From Faecalispora jeddahensis (GTDB lineage: Bacteria > Bacillota > Clostridia > Oscillospirales > Acutalibacteraceae), in NCBI RefSeq assembly GCF_000577335.1, contig NZ_CBYL010000006.1, positions 1-64,000 on the forward strand: a stretch of DNA of 64,000 nt, given 5' to 3'. Positions 16,495 through 26,371 of the stretch are shown here, piece by piece. A program made the translations under genes and the position numbers. The notes under the pieces are model-generated. The model did no database searches, was not told the origin of the DNA, and saw only the letters and a list, made by a program, of their open reading frames with translations. Positions within the stretch are counted from its first letter, which is position 1; each line of letters starts with the position of its first letter.

Positions 16495-17523
16495 TTACTC
16501 TTTCGCCGGAAACTCGTTATCCTGAGAAAAGGTCAGAAATTCAGATGAGCTTACTGACGGGTTAGGCACCACGCGCGCCTGGTAGCCTCGTCGGGAGAGC
16601 TCCAGCAGATTGCACCGGCTCTGCCCCACCGCCTTGGAAACCCACTGCGGTGAGACGTGGATTTCGACACGCCCCGGCAAAATTCGCTCCTGTTCCAGAA
16701 AAGCAAGAAGCCGGCGCAGAAAGAGCCTGCTTTCGCAAAGCTCGCGGAACGCCGGGTGCCAAGGCCCCGCAACGCGGTCACGCTGCATTTCAGGCGAGCT
16801 GTGAAGCCCAAGGCGGATCACCGGAATAGAATGTTTCCCAAAAAACTCAAGCAGGTCACAGCACAGCTCCACGGTTTCTTTTAGACCCATCGGAACATAT
16901 TCGCCCGACTGGTATCTAAGAGCCAGCTCCGTGCCCTTCATCACAACGGTGGGATAAATCCGCACACAGTCCGGACGAAGCTCGGCAAAATCCCGCGCCG
17001 TCTGCATCGCGCCCGCGGCAGTGTCGCCCCAAAGGCCCGTCATCATCTGAAGGCCAAGGGAAAAGCCCGCGCTTTGAATCAGCCTTGATGCCTGGCGTAC
17101 CTGCTGCGCCGTATGGCCGCGCCGGTTGCGCTGCAGCACGCTGTCATCCATGCTTTGCGCGCCTAGCTCGATCGTCGTGACCCCGTACCGGGAAAGCAAC
17201 TCCAGCACCTCTTCATCAATCGCATCGGGCCGGGTGGAAATGCGGATTCCCGAGAAAACCCCATCCCTGACAGAAGGAGCGGCGGCTTCCAGCAAAGCGA
17301 GCATATCGCCTCGGTCGATTGCTGTAAAGCTGCCGCCGAAAAAAGCAATTTCTGCGAAACGGCTTTTTTCTTTCAGATTTTCTTCGGCTGTTTTCAGGGT
17401 TCTAAGAACCTCATCCGGCGTGGGGAGCCGTTCCTGGCCCGTGATGCTGTTCTGGCTGCAGAAGGAGCAGCGCTGCGGACAGCCCGCATGGGGAACAAAG
17501 ATCGCCACATTTGCGTGCTTCAA
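16495..17523 (-). CDS. Elp3-like radical SAM protein
   Basis: 342 residues from the TTG at 17523, which overlaps the rnc stop (TTGA) and gives the family N-terminus KHANVAIFVPHAGC. The 4Fe-4S motif CPQRCSFC (CxxxCxxC) starts at about residue 15; GGSFTAID, RISTRPDAI and ELGAQSMDD follow as in the Elp3/YhcC group. This gene lies between rnc and smc in many Clostridia; its reaction is not established. A longer frame reaching 17619 would overlap rnc by 100 bp and is rejected. Confidence 0.85.
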   Translation of the reverse strand: MKHANVAIFVPHAGCPQRCSFCSQNSITGQERLPTPDEVLRTLKTAEENLKEKSRFAEIAFFGGSFTAIDRGDMLALLEAAAPSVRDGVFSGIRISTRPDAIDEEVLELLSRYGVTTIELGAQSMDDSVLQRNRRGHTAQQVRQASRLIQSAGFSLGLQMMTGLWGDTAAGAMQTARDFAELRPDCVRIYPTVVMKGTELALRYQSGEYVPMGLKETVELCCDLLEFFGKHSIPVIRLGLHSSPEMQRDRVAGPWHPAFRELCESRLFLRRLLAFLEQERILPGRVEIHVSPQWVSKAVGQSRCNLLELSRRGYQARVVPNPSVSSSEFLTFSQDNEFPAKE

Positions 17524-18209
17524 TAGCCCATCAGCTCCAGCGCTTCGCGGGCAGCCTGCTGCTCCGCCTCTTTCTTGCTGCGCCCGCCGCCCTTGCCGAT
17601 CACGTTGCTGTTGAGACATACCTCAACGGTAAAGTGCTTGTCATGGTCGGGGCCGCTTTCGCCGATCAGCACATACTCGAGCTGCTCTTCGGGATTCTGC
17701 TGGATGATCTCCTGCAAAGAGGTTTTATAATCCTTAAACGCTTTGGGCCGGGAGGTTTGCAGAACCGGCAGAACAAAGCGCAAAATGAATTCCCTCGCTT
17801 TTTCCAATCCGGCATCCAGATAGATCGCGGCGATCAAGGCCTCAAACGCATCCGCGAGAATCGACGACCGCTGGCGCCCGCCGGAATTCTGCTCGCCGCG
17901 GCTGAGCAGAAGATACTCCCCCAGCCCCAGCTGGCGGGAAAATCCGCACAGCGCCTTTTCGCATACCAACGCCGCACGGTTCTTCGTCAGCTCGCCCTCC
18001 GGCAGATTCGGGCAGTGCTTAAACAGGTAATCCGCCACCACGATGCTCAGCACGGAATCGCCCAAAAACTCCAGACGCTCGTTGCTGTGTCCGCCCGATT
18101 TCACCTCATTTGCATAAGAGGAATGGGTCATGGCGGTAATCAGATATTGCGGGTTTTGAAAATGGTATTGCAGTTTTTCTTCTAAATCTTTGAAGCTCGG
18201 CCTTTGCAT
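17520..18209 (-). CDS. rnc: Ribonuclease III
   Basis: 229 residues: RNase III domain with signature ERLEFLGDSVLSIVV and the second acidic cluster DAFEALIAAIYLD, then a C-terminal double-stranded RNA-binding domain ending GGGRSKKEAEQQAAREAL. It processes rRNA precursors and other double-stranded RNA. ATG at 18209 has AAGGAG seven bases upstream; a GTG two codons earlier is too close to it. Its last bases overlap the radical SAM start. Confidence 0.97.
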   Translation of the reverse strand: MQRPSFKDLEEKLQYHFQNPQYLITAMTHSSYANEVKSGGHSNERLEFLGDSVLSIVVADYLFKHCPNLPEGELTKNRAALVCEKALCGFSRQLGLGEYLLLSRGEQNSGGRQRSSILADAFEALIAAIYLDAGLEKAREFILRFVLPVLQTSRPKAFKDYKTSLQEIIQQNPEEQLEYVLIGESGPDHDKHFTVEVCLNSNVIGKGGGRSKKEAEQQAAREALELMGY

Positions 18210-18248
18210 ACGCACACTCCTTCCCTCATCCTACTTTGAGATATCGTA

Positions 18249-19241
18249 CTACTCCTGATCGGAGATGGCACGCTTGATTTCCTCTGTTACATTCTTTTCC
18301 ACATAGGCCTTGGTCAAACGCAGGGCGCTTTCCACCGTGCGCGCCTTAGCACTGCCGTGTACCTTGAACACCGGCTTCGATGCACCGATCACCGGCGCGC
18401 CGCCGTATTCATTGTAATCCATGGATTTTTTCAGCGCGGTCATGTCCCCCAGAAGCAATGCTGTCGCCATTTTGTTTTTGGGGTTCTTGGTGAACACTTC
18501 CTTAAACTTGCCCATGACCATCGAGACAACACCCTCAAACATTTTCAGGATGATGTTGCCGGTAAAGCCATCCGCCACCACAACGTCCGCGCCGTCGTTC
18601 GAAATATCACGCGCCTCGATGTTGCCGATAAAGTTCAGCTTGGACTCCTTGAGCATGGCGAACGCCTGATGCTGCAGCTCGCCGCCCTTATGATCCTCCG
18701 TACCGACATTCGCAAGCGCGACGCGGGGATCTTTCACGCCGATCACCTTATCGAGGTAAATGGAGCCCATAATGCCGAACTGCAAAAGCATTTCGGGGCG
18801 GCAGTCTACATTGGCGCCGCTGTCGATGAGCATAAAGAAGCCCTTGCTGCCGGGTACCATGGGGGCAAAGGCAACGCGTTTGATCCCCTTGATGCGCTTG
18901 ACGATCATGGTGGCGCCAACCACCAACGCACCGCTGTTGCCCGCGGACACAAAGGCGTCGCCCTTACCCTCGGCAACCAGGCGCAGTCCCTCCGCCATGG
19001 AGGAATCTTTCTTTTCCTTCATGATCGCGCCCGCATGGTCCTCCATCGTAAGCGCCTGAGGGGCATCGAAAATTTCCATGCGCTCCAGAGAAATCTGGTT
19101 TTCTTCGGCAACCTGTCGGATTTCGTCTTCCCGGCCCGTGAGAATGATATCGATGTCCAGACTTTTGACAGCGGCCTCACAGCCTTTCAGGATTTCAAGC
19201 GGCGCATTGTCGCCCCCGAACGCATCAACAATGATTTTCAT
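18249..19241 (-). CDS. plsX: Phosphate acyltransferase PlsX
   Basis: 330 residues. [18 protein letters not shown] at the N-terminus and [22 protein letters not shown] centrally are diagnostic. PlsX makes acyl-phosphate from acyl-ACP for phospholipid synthesis. Its start lies 17 bp inside the 3' end of trmFO. In many Firmicutes acpP lies between plsX and rnc; here only 39 bp separate them and no acpP is present. Confidence 0.97.
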   Translation of the reverse strand: MKIIVDAFGGDNAPLEILKGCEAAVKSLDIDIILTGREDEIRQVAEENQISLERMEIFDAPQALTMEDHAGAIMKEKKDSSMAEGLRLVAEGKGDAFVSAGNSGALVVGATMIVKRIKGIKRVAFAPMVPGSKGFFMLIDSGANVDCRPEMLLQFGIMGSIYLDKVIGVKDPRVALANVGTEDHKGGELQHQAFAMLKESKLNFIGNIEARDISNDGADVVVADGFTGNIILKMFEGVVSMVMGKFKEVFTKNPKNKMATALLLGDMTALKKSMDYNEYGGAPVIGASKPVFKVHGSAKARTVESALRLTKAYVEKNVTEEIKRAISDQE

Positions 19242-20571
19242 CGGAAAAACCTCCCATCACAGCAACGTCTTTCTTGATATATGGTAGAAGCATGTCCAAA
19301 GATCGCTGTGCCAATGCCTCGTACCGTTCTCTTTTATCACGAATTTGTTTTTCAAAAGGCGGAAGAATCCCAAAATTCGCCCCCATGGGCTGAAAATGCG
19401 CCGGATCGCATTCCACCAGGTACCGGCTCAGCGCACCGATCATCGTTTCGCGCGGCAGAATCACGGTATCCTGCCCCAGCAGACGCTGTACGGCGTTCCA
19501 CCCGGCCATCAGCCCGGAGGCCGCGGATTCCATGTAGCCCTCCACTCCGGTAAGCTGGCCCGCGAAAAACAGATTCGGGTCCGCTTTCAGGCTGAAATCG
19601 GAGTACAGGATCTTCGGCGAATTGACAAACGTGTTGCGGTGCATCACACCATAGCGGACAAAATCGGCATTTTTCAGCGCGGGGATCAGCCCGAACACCC
19701 GTTTTTGCTCCGGGAATTTCAGGTTGGTCTGAAAGCCCACCAGATTATACAGAGTTGCGGCGGCGTTCTCGCGGCGAAGCTGAACCACCGCCCAGGGGCG
19801 GTGCCCCGTTTTGGGGTCGCGCAGACCGACCGGCTTGAGCGGCCCGAAACGCAGCGTATCGCGCCCGCGCCCGGCCATCACCTCTACCGGCATGCAGCCC
19901 TCGTACACCTTGGGGTCGGCCACATCAAAGCCGTGCACCGGCGCGCGTTCAGCGGATACCAGCGCGTCATAAAACTGTTCATATTCCTCTTTGTTCATCG
20001 GGCAGTTCAGATACGCGTCGTCGCCTCCCTTGTCATACCGCGAGGCGGAAAAGCACGCGTCCATGTCAAGGCTTTCTGCCGTGACAATGGGCGCGGCAGC
20101 GTCGTAAAAGCTGAGGCTGCCGGCGCAGAAGATCGCAATGTCATCCGCAAGGGCCTGCGCCGTGAGCGGCCCGGTGGCAACCACGCGGATGCCGCCGTCC
20201 GGGATGCTCTGCACCTCTTCCGTGTGAACGCGGATCAAAGGGTGACTGCGGATCTGCTCGGTAACAAGCGCGGAAAAAATGTCGCGGTCTACCGCCAGCG
20301 CTCCGCCGGCCGGCACGCGGGCCTTGTCCGCACACTGCATCAGCAAAGAGCCCAGACGGCGCATTTCCTCTTTCAGCAGACCGGCGGCACTGGAAACCCG
20401 CTCGGCCTTGAGCGAATTGGAACAAATCAGCTCTGCAAAGCCGGGGTTTTTGTGGGCGGGAGTGTAGTGAACCGGCTTCATTTCGTACAAATCCACCTTG
20501 ATTCCCCGAGAGGCAATCTGCCAGGCCGCCTCACAACCGGCCAGACCGGCCCCTATGACAGATATTTTCAT
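19225..20571 (-). CDS. trmFO: tRNA (uracil-54-C5) methyltransferase, folate/FAD-dependent
   Basis: 448 residues. FAD-binding [16 protein letters not shown] at the N-terminus and the TrmFO block [16 protein letters not shown], together with [17 protein letters not shown] near the C-terminus. The enzyme makes ribothymidine-54 in tRNA using methylene-tetrahydrofolate. ATG overlaps the topA stop (ATGA); topA-trmFO is a typical Firmicute pair. Confidence 0.97.
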   Translation of the reverse strand: MKISVIGAGLAGCEAAWQIASRGIKVDLYEMKPVHYTPAHKNPGFAELICSNSLKAERVSSAAGLLKEEMRRLGSLLMQCADKARVPAGGALAVDRDIFSALVTEQIRSHPLIRVHTEEVQSIPDGGIRVVATGPLTAQALADDIAIFCAGSLSFYDAAAPIVTAESLDMDACFSASRYDKGGDDAYLNCPMNKEEYEQFYDALVSAERAPVHGFDVADPKVYEGCMPVEVMAGRGRDTLRFGPLKPVGLRDPKTGHRPWAVVQLRRENAAATLYNLVGFQTNLKFPEQKRVFGLIPALKNADFVRYGVMHRNTFVNSPKILYSDFSLKADPNLFFAGQLTGVEGYMESAASGLMAGWNAVQRLLGQDTVILPRETMIGALSRYLVECDPAHFQPMGANFGILPPFEKQIRDKRERYEALAQRSLDMLLPYIKKDVAVMGGFSDENHC

Positions 20572-22649
20572 TGTTCTTCCACTTTCTCATAGCCGCAGTC
20601 AGGCGTTACACAATACAGCTTCGGTGTTTTTCCTTTTTTGCGCAGCAGCGTTTTGCCGCACCGCGGGCACTTCTCCATGGTGGGCTCATCCCAAGAAACA
20701 AAATCGCACTTGGGGTATTCGCTGCAGCCATAGAACACACGGCCCTTTTTGGTCTTCTTCACAACGACCTTGCCGCCGCACTTGGGGCATTCCGCGCCGT
20801 TTTCCACGACGAGCTTCTTCACATTCTTGCACTCGGGGTACCCGGGGCAGGCCAGGAACTTGCCGTAGCGCCCCACCTTGACCACCATATGCCGTCCGCA
20901 TTTTTCACAGATGACGTCGGTTTCGTCCTCTTTGAGCTGAATTTTGACCCCTTCCATATCCTCTTTGGCCTTTTTCAGAGTCTTTTCAAAATCGCCGTAG
21001 AAATTGTGCAGGGTCTGCACCCAATCGGTTTCGCCGCTCTGAACGGTGTCCAGATCCTTTTCCACCTGCGCGGTGAATTTGACGTTGACGATCTTCGGGA
21101 AGCGCTCGCGCATCAGCTGCGTGGTAACCTCCCCCAGCTCGGTGGGGTGCAGCGCTTTTCCGTCGCGCACAACGTATTCACGGCTCGTGATGGTGGAAAT
21201 GGTCGCGGCGTAGGTAGACGGGCGGCCGATTCCGTTTTCTTCCAGCGCCTTGATCAGCGACGCTTCCGTGTAGCGCGGCGGCGGCTGAGTAAAGTGCTGG
21301 TTGCCGGCAAGCTCTTTCTTTTTGAGCGGCATATCCTGCGTCAGCACGGGCAACGCACCGCCCTGCTCGGTTTCTTCATCCTTGCCCTCTTCGTACAGCA
21401 CGGTAAAGCCGTCGAACGTGACGGTATAGCCGGAGGCCTTAAAGAGGTACTCCCCAGCGGTAATATCCGCCTGCGTTGTGCTTTGCAGGCAGTTGGCCAT
21501 CTGGCAGGCGATGAAGCGCTCCCAGATCAGCTTATATAGTCTATACTGGTCATTGGTCAGGCTGTTTTTGACCTGTTCGGGCGTAATGCTGGGAGTAGAG
21601 GGGCGAATCGCCTCATGACCGTCCTGTGCATTGGCCTTTGTTTTAAAGTGACGGGGGGCATCCGGCAGATACTTTTTGCCCCAGCGCTCTTCAATATAGG
21701 CCGTGGCATCGTGGATCGCATCCTCCGAAATACGCAGCGAGTCCGTTCTCATATAGGTGATCAGACCGATGGCGCCCATGCCCTCGATCTCAACGCCCTC
21801 GTACAGCTCCTGAGCCGCCTTCATCGTGCGGCGGGCCTGAAAGCCCAGCTTGCGCGAGGCCTCCTGCTGCAGGGTAGAGGTAATAAACGGCGGCGCGGGG
21901 GATTTTTTGCGCGAACCCTTTTTCACCTTAGAGACGAAGAATTCCGCGTTTTCAAGGCTTTTCAGGATTTCATCCGCCTGCTGCTGATTGGTGATCTTGA
22001 TTTTTCCGTTGGCATCCCCATAGAAGGCCGCAGCAAACGCTTTTCGCTCTCCCTTCGGGATCAGCTTTGCGTCGATGCTCCAGTATTCCTCCGGCACAAA
22101 GGCACGGATTTCCTCTTCCCTGTCAACGACAAGGCGGACAGCGACGGACTGCACGCGGCCCGCGGAAAGCCCGCGACGGATTTTCTGCGACAAAAACGGG
22201 CTGAGCTTATAGCCCACCAGGCGATCCAGAATTCTGCGGGCCTGCTGGGCGTTGACCAAATCCAGATCGATGGAGCGGGGATGCTCCATTCCGTTTGTGA
22301 TGCCGGTCTTTGTGATTTCATTAAAGGTAATGCGGTTTTGCAGAGTGGTATCGAGATCCAGAATATAGGCAAGGTGCCAGGAGATTGCCTCTCCCTCACG
22401 ATCAGGGTCGGTTGCGAGCAATACGGATTCACTTTTTTCCGCCGCGCTCTTCAGCTCCTGAACCAGCTTTTCCTTTCCTTTGATAATCTCATACTTGGGT
22501 TTAAAGTCGTTCTTTATATCCACGCTCAAACGGTTCTCCTGCAGGTCGCGAACATGTCCCATCGATGCGACGACTTCGTAACCGGAGCCTAAATACTTTT
22601 TGATTGTTTTTGCCTTGGCAGGTGACTCAACAATCACCAGTTTTGACAT
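20568..22649 (-). CDS. topA: DNA topoisomerase I
   Basis: 693 residues. Toprim domain at the N-terminus ([19 protein letters not shown], later DPDREGEAI), the active-site tyrosine in [10 protein letters not shown], and three C-terminal four-cysteine zinc modules (CEKC...C...C; CPKC...C...C; CPRC...C...C). It relaxes negative supercoils. The ATG at 22649 has GAGGTGG upstream. First gene of the long operon that reaches toward leuS. Confidence 0.98.
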   Translation of the reverse strand: MSKLVIVESPAKAKTIKKYLGSGYEVVASMGHVRDLQENRLSVDIKNDFKPKYEIIKGKEKLVQELKSAAEKSESVLLATDPDREGEAISWHLAYILDLDTTLQNRITFNEITKTGITNGMEHPRSIDLDLVNAQQARRILDRLVGYKLSPFLSQKIRRGLSAGRVQSVAVRLVVDREEEIRAFVPEEYWSIDAKLIPKGERKAFAAAFYGDANGKIKITNQQQADEILKSLENAEFFVSKVKKGSRKKSPAPPFITSTLQQEASRKLGFQARRTMKAAQELYEGVEIEGMGAIGLITYMRTDSLRISEDAIHDATAYIEERWGKKYLPDAPRHFKTKANAQDGHEAIRPSTPSITPEQVKNSLTNDQYRLYKLIWERFIACQMANCLQSTTQADITAGEYLFKASGYTVTFDGFTVLYEEGKDEETEQGGALPVLTQDMPLKKKELAGNQHFTQPPPRYTEASLIKALEENGIGRPSTYAATISTITSREYVVRDGKALHPTELGEVTTQLMRERFPKIVNVKFTAQVEKDLDTVQSGETDWVQTLHNFYGDFEKTLKKAKEDMEGVKIQLKEDETDVICEKCGRHMVVKVGRYGKFLACPGYPECKNVKKLVVENGAECPKCGGKVVVKKTKKGRVFYGCSEYPKCDFVSWDEPTMEKCPRCGKTLLRKKGKTPKLYCVTPDCGYEKVEEQ

Positions 22650-22674
22650 ATAGAAACCACCTCTTTCTTTTAAG

Positions 22675-22703
22675 ATTGTATCCACTCAAATGGATTAACG
22701 CAA
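22675..22703 (-). promoter_or_regulatory. Promoter of the topA operon
   Basis: Minus strand -35 TTGCGT (22703-22698), 17-bp spacer, -10 TACAAT (22680-22675), about 25 nt before the topA start. Confidence 0.65.
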
Positions 22704-22816
22704 GGGGGCAGAGAAAAATAAATGGAAATTACTGCCACCTACAGACCATTAAGCACTGTGAAAGCCGGCTGAAATCAGACGGTTTTCACAAAGCTTACCA
22801 TAAATAAATTAATTTG

Positions 22817-24115
22817 TCACGAGCAGCAATACCTTCCGCCGCCAAGAGGACGCACACGGCCAAGGAGCTCCAGCTCCGTCAGGGCTGCCAGTACGCGCTG
22901 CGGGGCAAGTCCGCTTTGCTGCCCCAGAACAGCCAGATGAACCGCTTCCTTCGTCAGCAGGGAATCGAGCAGTATGGCGTCCTCCGACGCATCTGCCGCC
23001 GTCAGCGGCAGTTTCGGCTGAGGCTCGGGTAACTCACGATCGAAAGAGCCGTGCGGCAGATCGGAAAGCAAATCGGGGATATCCTCGGAAATCAGCTCGG
23101 AAAAAGCGTTTGCTTTCTGCCGTTGCGGAGCCTTTCGTTTCACCGCGGCAGGCTGTACCACCTGTGCAGGACGGCGTTCGGGAATCACGGCAAACGGCAC
23201 ATCGGGATTTTCGCGGCCGGACATCCGTATTTTCCCCGGAAAACGGTCAAGGTACTGCTCCAAAAGCTCTGCGGCGCTGCTGACCGGCACCGCACCGTTT
23301 TTGATCAGCGTATTGACCCCGCGCGAAACGGGGTTATCGATTCCGCAGGGAACCGCGAAAACGTCGCGCCCCTGTTCCAGGGCCAGATCCGCCGTGATCA
23401 GGGAGCCGCTTTTCGCGGCAGCCTCCACCACCAGAACACCGCAGGAAAGGCCGGAGATAATCCGGTTGCGGATCGGGAACGCGGCTTTAGAGCCGGGCAT
23501 ATCGGGCGGGTATTCTGAAATCACCGCGCCGCTTTCGGCAATCCAGTCCCGCAGACCGGCGTTTTCCATCAGATACGGATAATCCAGGCCGCAGCCCAGC
23601 ACGCAGACTGTTTTGCCCTGCGCCTGCAGCGCGCCCTTGTGGGCCGCCGTATCGATTCCGCGCGCACCGCCGCTGATTACAATTGTACCCGCGCGGGCCA
23701 GCTGATAGGAAAGGGAAAAAGCGATTTTCTTGCCGGAGATGGTCGCGTCGCGCGTGCCGACCATCGCGATGGCAGGCATCTCATCTACCGCGGGAAGCTG
23801 CCCTTTGACATACAACACGCAGGGCGGATTTGCGATTTCCCATAAAGAGCGGGGATATTCCTCCTCTTCAGGCGTCAGCAGACGGATGCCCGACTTCTCG
23901 CAGCAGTCGATGATCTGCTGGGCGTCCTGCGGGGTAAAAGCGCGCAGAGCGCTCAGCTCCCGCGCGGTAAAAAAGCCCTGAAGCTTCCAGAACTGCGGGC
24001 CGGCCTCCCAGAATTCCCGCAAGCCGGTACAGCAGGAAAGAACACGGCTGACCTTGCCGCTGCCCGCGCCAAGGCCATGCTGAAGCCACACCCAGAAAGC
24101 TGTTTCGCAACTCAT
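22817..24115 (-). CDS. dprA: DNA-processing protein DprA
   Basis: 432 residues. N-terminal helical domain, then the Rossmann-type DprA core (VGTRDATISGKKIA, ISGGARGIDTAAHKGAL, and NRIISGLSCGVLVVEAA) and a C-terminal winged-helix-like segment (about 370-430). DprA loads RecA on incoming single-stranded DNA in transformation. ATG at 24115 overlaps the stop of the SpoU methyltransferase gene (ATGA). Confidence 0.95.
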   Translation of the reverse strand: MSCETAFWVWLQHGLGAGSGKVSRVLSCCTGLREFWEAGPQFWKLQGFFTARELSALRAFTPQDAQQIIDCCEKSGIRLLTPEEEEYPRSLWEIANPPCVLYVKGQLPAVDEMPAIAMVGTRDATISGKKIAFSLSYQLARAGTIVISGGARGIDTAAHKGALQAQGKTVCVLGCGLDYPYLMENAGLRDWIAESGAVISEYPPDMPGSKAAFPIRNRIISGLSCGVLVVEAAAKSGSLITADLALEQGRDVFAVPCGIDNPVSRGVNTLIKNGAVPVSSAAELLEQYLDRFPGKIRMSGRENPDVPFAVIPERRPAQVVQPAAVKRKAPQRQKANAFSELISEDIPDLLSDLPHGSFDRELPEPQPKLPLTAADASEDAILLDSLLTKEAVHLAVLGQQSGLAPQRVLAALTELELLGRVRPLGGGRYCCS

Positions 24116-24924
24116 TCCAATCTCCCCCGCGTTCTCATGATCTCCCACATCAGGATGGCGGCGCTCGATGCCGCGTTCAGGGATTCGGCTCTTCCGAGCA
24201 TCGGGATGGTAACGCGCGCTTCGCAGGCGGCGATGGCCTCCTGTGACAGTCCCGCGCCCTCGTTCCCCACAGCCAGCAGAACGGCGGGAGGAAAAGAAAC
24301 CCGGGTGATCGGTAAAGCATCCTCCGCGGGAACGGCTGCGGCGGTAAAAAAGCCCTGCTCACGCAAACGGCGCACACAAAGTGCAAGGTCTTCCTCAAAA
24401 TAAAGAGGCAGACGGAACACCGCGCCCATACCGGCGCGCAGCGCCTTCGCGCCGTAAGGGTCGCAGCAGGAACCGGCCAGCACCACTCCCGAAACGCCGA
24501 GCGCTTCCGCTGTGCGCAGAACCGCCCCGAGATTCGACGGGTCCTGAATTTCCTCCAGCGCAAGGTAGCAGCTGCTCTGCCCAAGCTCTGCCGCGGCGGT
24601 ACGCTTAGGCAGCTCCGCCGTGCAGTACACGCCCTGCGGCTGACGGGTATCGCTTAAAAGCTCCGCCACCGAATCGGCAATCTGATACATCTGCTCCGCC
24701 TTCGGGAAAATCCGTTCCAGATAAGAAGCGTACTTTTCCCCCGCCCGCTCCGTGTAGAACACGCCATGGATCAAAAGACCGCTGTCGGCCGCATCGGCGC
24801 ACAGACGCGCGCCTTCCGCGAGAAAGGTGTTCTGCTCCCGTCGAAAGGAAGCGGAATCCCGCAGCCTTGCGGCAGTCTTTATTATTTCATTTTTTCGGCT
24901 GGTAATCGCCTGGCAGGGCATCAT
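24112..24924 (-). CDS. TrmH/SpoU family RNA 2'-O-methyltransferase
   Basis: 270 residues. N-terminal substrate-binding domain and a SPOUT core with the three motifs: LEEIQDPSNLGAVLRTAEALG, LLAVGNEGAGLS and IPMLGRAESLNAASSAAI. It methylates a ribose in rRNA or tRNA; the site cannot be assigned. GGAG lies seven bases before the ATG at 24924. Often linked to pheS or rplT in Firmicutes, as here. Confidence 0.92.
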   Translation of the reverse strand: MMPCQAITSRKNEIIKTAARLRDSASFRREQNTFLAEGARLCADAADSGLLIHGVFYTERAGEKYASYLERIFPKAEQMYQIADSVAELLSDTRQPQGVYCTAELPKRTAAAELGQSSCYLALEEIQDPSNLGAVLRTAEALGVSGVVLAGSCCDPYGAKALRAGMGAVFRLPLYFEEDLALCVRRLREQGFFTAAAVPAEDALPITRVSFPPAVLLAVGNEGAGLSQEAIAACEARVTIPMLGRAESLNAASSAAILMWEIMRTRGRLE

Positions 24925-24949
24925 TTGTATTCTCCAGATCAAATTATTT

Positions 24950-24990
24950 GAAATCAAAAATATGCGCCCGGGTCACGACCCGGGCGCAAT
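24950..24990 (-). terminator. Terminator of the infC-rpmI-rplT operon
   Basis: Perfect 10-bp GC stem GCGCCCGGGT/ACCCGGGCGC with a CACG-type loop (24965-24988), followed on the minus strand by ATATTTTTGATTT. Confidence 0.85.
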
Positions 24991-24999
24991 CACAGCTTA

Positions 25000-25353
25000 T
25001 TATAAGGCCGCTTTCGCCTTCTCTACCAGAGCCTGGAAGGCCGTTTCATCAGAAACAGCGATTTCGGACAGCATCTTGCGGTTGAGGGTAATGTTCGCTT
25101 TTTTGAGGCCGTTCATAAAAGAGGAGTAATTCACGCCGTTCATTTTGCAGGCGGCGGAAATACGGGTGATCCACAGGCGGCGGAAATCTCTCTTTCTATG
25201 CTTACGGCCGATGTAGGCGTAATTGCCGGACTTCATAACGGCCTGTTTGGCCATTTTAAAATGCTTGCTCTTCGCACCCCAGTAGCCTTTTGCAAGCTTT
25301 AATACCTTTTTTCTTCTTTTGCGTGTTGCCAACGCACCTTTCACACGAGCCAT
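25000..25353 (-). CDS. rplT: 50S ribosomal protein L20
   Basis: 117 residues, standard length. [29 protein letters not shown] at the N-terminus and [23 protein letters not shown] are diagnostic. L20 is needed early in 50S assembly and represses its own operon in Firmicutes and Proteobacteria. Confidence 0.99.
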   Translation of the reverse strand: MARVKGALATRKRRKKVLKLAKGYWGAKSKHFKMAKQAVMKSGNYAYIGRKHRKRDFRRLWITRISAACKMNGVNYSSFMNGLKKANITLNRKMLSEIAVSDETAFQALVEKAKAAL

Positions 25354-25410
25354 GATCTGTTACCTCCAAATATATGGTCAAAATAAGATTCTTTTCTTAG
25401 GGTTGCTTCC

Positions 25411-25608
25411 TTATTTATAGGGCAGCATTTTCTTAACCTTCGCCACATTGGTAACGTCGGTCACAGTGGTCTGGCGCAGAACTCTCTTACGCTTTGTGGA
25501 CTTCTTGTTCAAAATATGAGATTTGAACGCGTGACCGCGGATCACTTTTCCGTTCTTGGAAATTTTGAAGCGCTTTTTTGCGCCGGAATGCGTCTTGATT
25601 TTAGGCAT
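25411..25608 (-). CDS. rpmI: 50S ribosomal protein L35
   Basis: 65 residues, [22 protein letters not shown], a basic protein of standard length between infC and rplT. Confidence 0.99.
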   Translation of the reverse strand: MPKIKTHSGAKKRFKISKNGKVIRGHAFKSHILNKKSTKRKRVLRQTTVTDVTNVAKVKKMLPYK

Positions 25609-25632
25609 AACAGTTGCCCCTCCTTAAAATAA

Positions 25633-26151
25633 TTACTTCGTGGGTTTTGGAGCAAGGAACATCAGCATATTGCGCCCCTCGAGCTTAGACGGTTTCTCTA
25701 CGTTCGCGATTTCGGAACACGCCTGCGCAAATTTCTGCATGATCTGATGCCCCTGTTCCGGGTGGCCCATTTCACGGCCACGGAAGCGGATCGACACCTT
25801 TACCTTGTCCCCATCCTGTAAAAAGCGGGTTGCATGGCCCACTTTCGTATTAAAGTCATGGGTATCGATATTCAGAGAAAGGCGAATCTCTTTAATATCT
25901 ACGACATGCTGATTTTTTCTCGCTTCTTTGTCACGCTTGGCCTGCTCAAAGCGGAATTTGCCGTAATCGATGATCTTGCACACCGGAGGCTTAGCCTGCG
26001 GGGCAATTTTCACCAGATCCATATTGCTTTCCGCCGCCTTTGCCATGGCCTGCGCGATCGGCATAACACCCAGCTGAGCGCCGTCCTTATCTACGACACG
26101 CACTTCTTTATCCCGAATCTCTTCGTTGATCTGCAGTTCCTTGTTGCTAAT
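25633..26151 (-). CDS. infC: Translation initiation factor IF-3, with an ATT start codon
   Basis: 172 residues if read from ATT at 26151, seven bases after a GGAGGTG. The N-terminus then reads (I/M)SNKELQINEEIRDKEVRVVDKDGAQLGV, matching other IF-3 proteins; starting at the first GTG (26103) would lose the conserved INEEIR segment. ATT starts are a known feature of infC and let IF-3 repress its own translation by discriminating against the codon. IF-3 keeps 30S subunits free and proofreads start sites. First gene of infC-rpmI-rplT. Confidence 0.95.
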   Translation of the reverse strand: MSNKELQINEEIRDKEVRVVDKDGAQLGVMPIAQAMAKAAESNMDLVKIAPQAKPPVCKIIDYGKFRFEQAKRDKEARKNQHVVDIKEIRLSLNIDTHDFNTKVGHATRFLQDGDKVKVSIRFRGREMGHPEQGHQIMQKFAQACSEIANVEKPSKLEGRNMLMFLAPKPTK

Positions 26152-26330
26152 TGGTAAGCACCTCCAAAATACGTTTCAGGCTAACAAAAAGCGCGGACAG
26201 AATTCTCCATCCGCGCATCAATACCAAATCACACGCTTTCCCAAAAGGAAAAGCACCGATGTATTGACCCATGACGGACGAAACCCCATAGGTGAGGACA
26301 AAATTTTGCCCTGCTTTGTTTACAGACAAT
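26152..26330 (-). ncRNA. L20-type leader with attenuator upstream of infC
   Basis: A leader of about 180 nt between the infC promoter and start. Near its end a GCGCGGA/TCCGCGC hairpin (26191-26216) followed by TTTTT (26190-26186) forms an intrinsic terminator placed before the infC ribosome binding site. This fits the L20-leader class, where excess L20 promotes premature termination. The anti-terminator pairing was not modelled. Confidence 0.7.
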
Positions 26331-26359
26331 ATTATAGCAACCGTATTTTCTTTTGTCAA
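26331..26359 (-). promoter_or_regulatory. Consensus SigA promoter of infC-rpmI-rplT
   Basis: -35 TTGACA (26359-26354), 17-bp spacer, -10 TATAAT (26336-26331): perfect consensus on the minus strand. Confidence 0.9.
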
Positions 26360-26371
26360 GAAAAATTTAGT

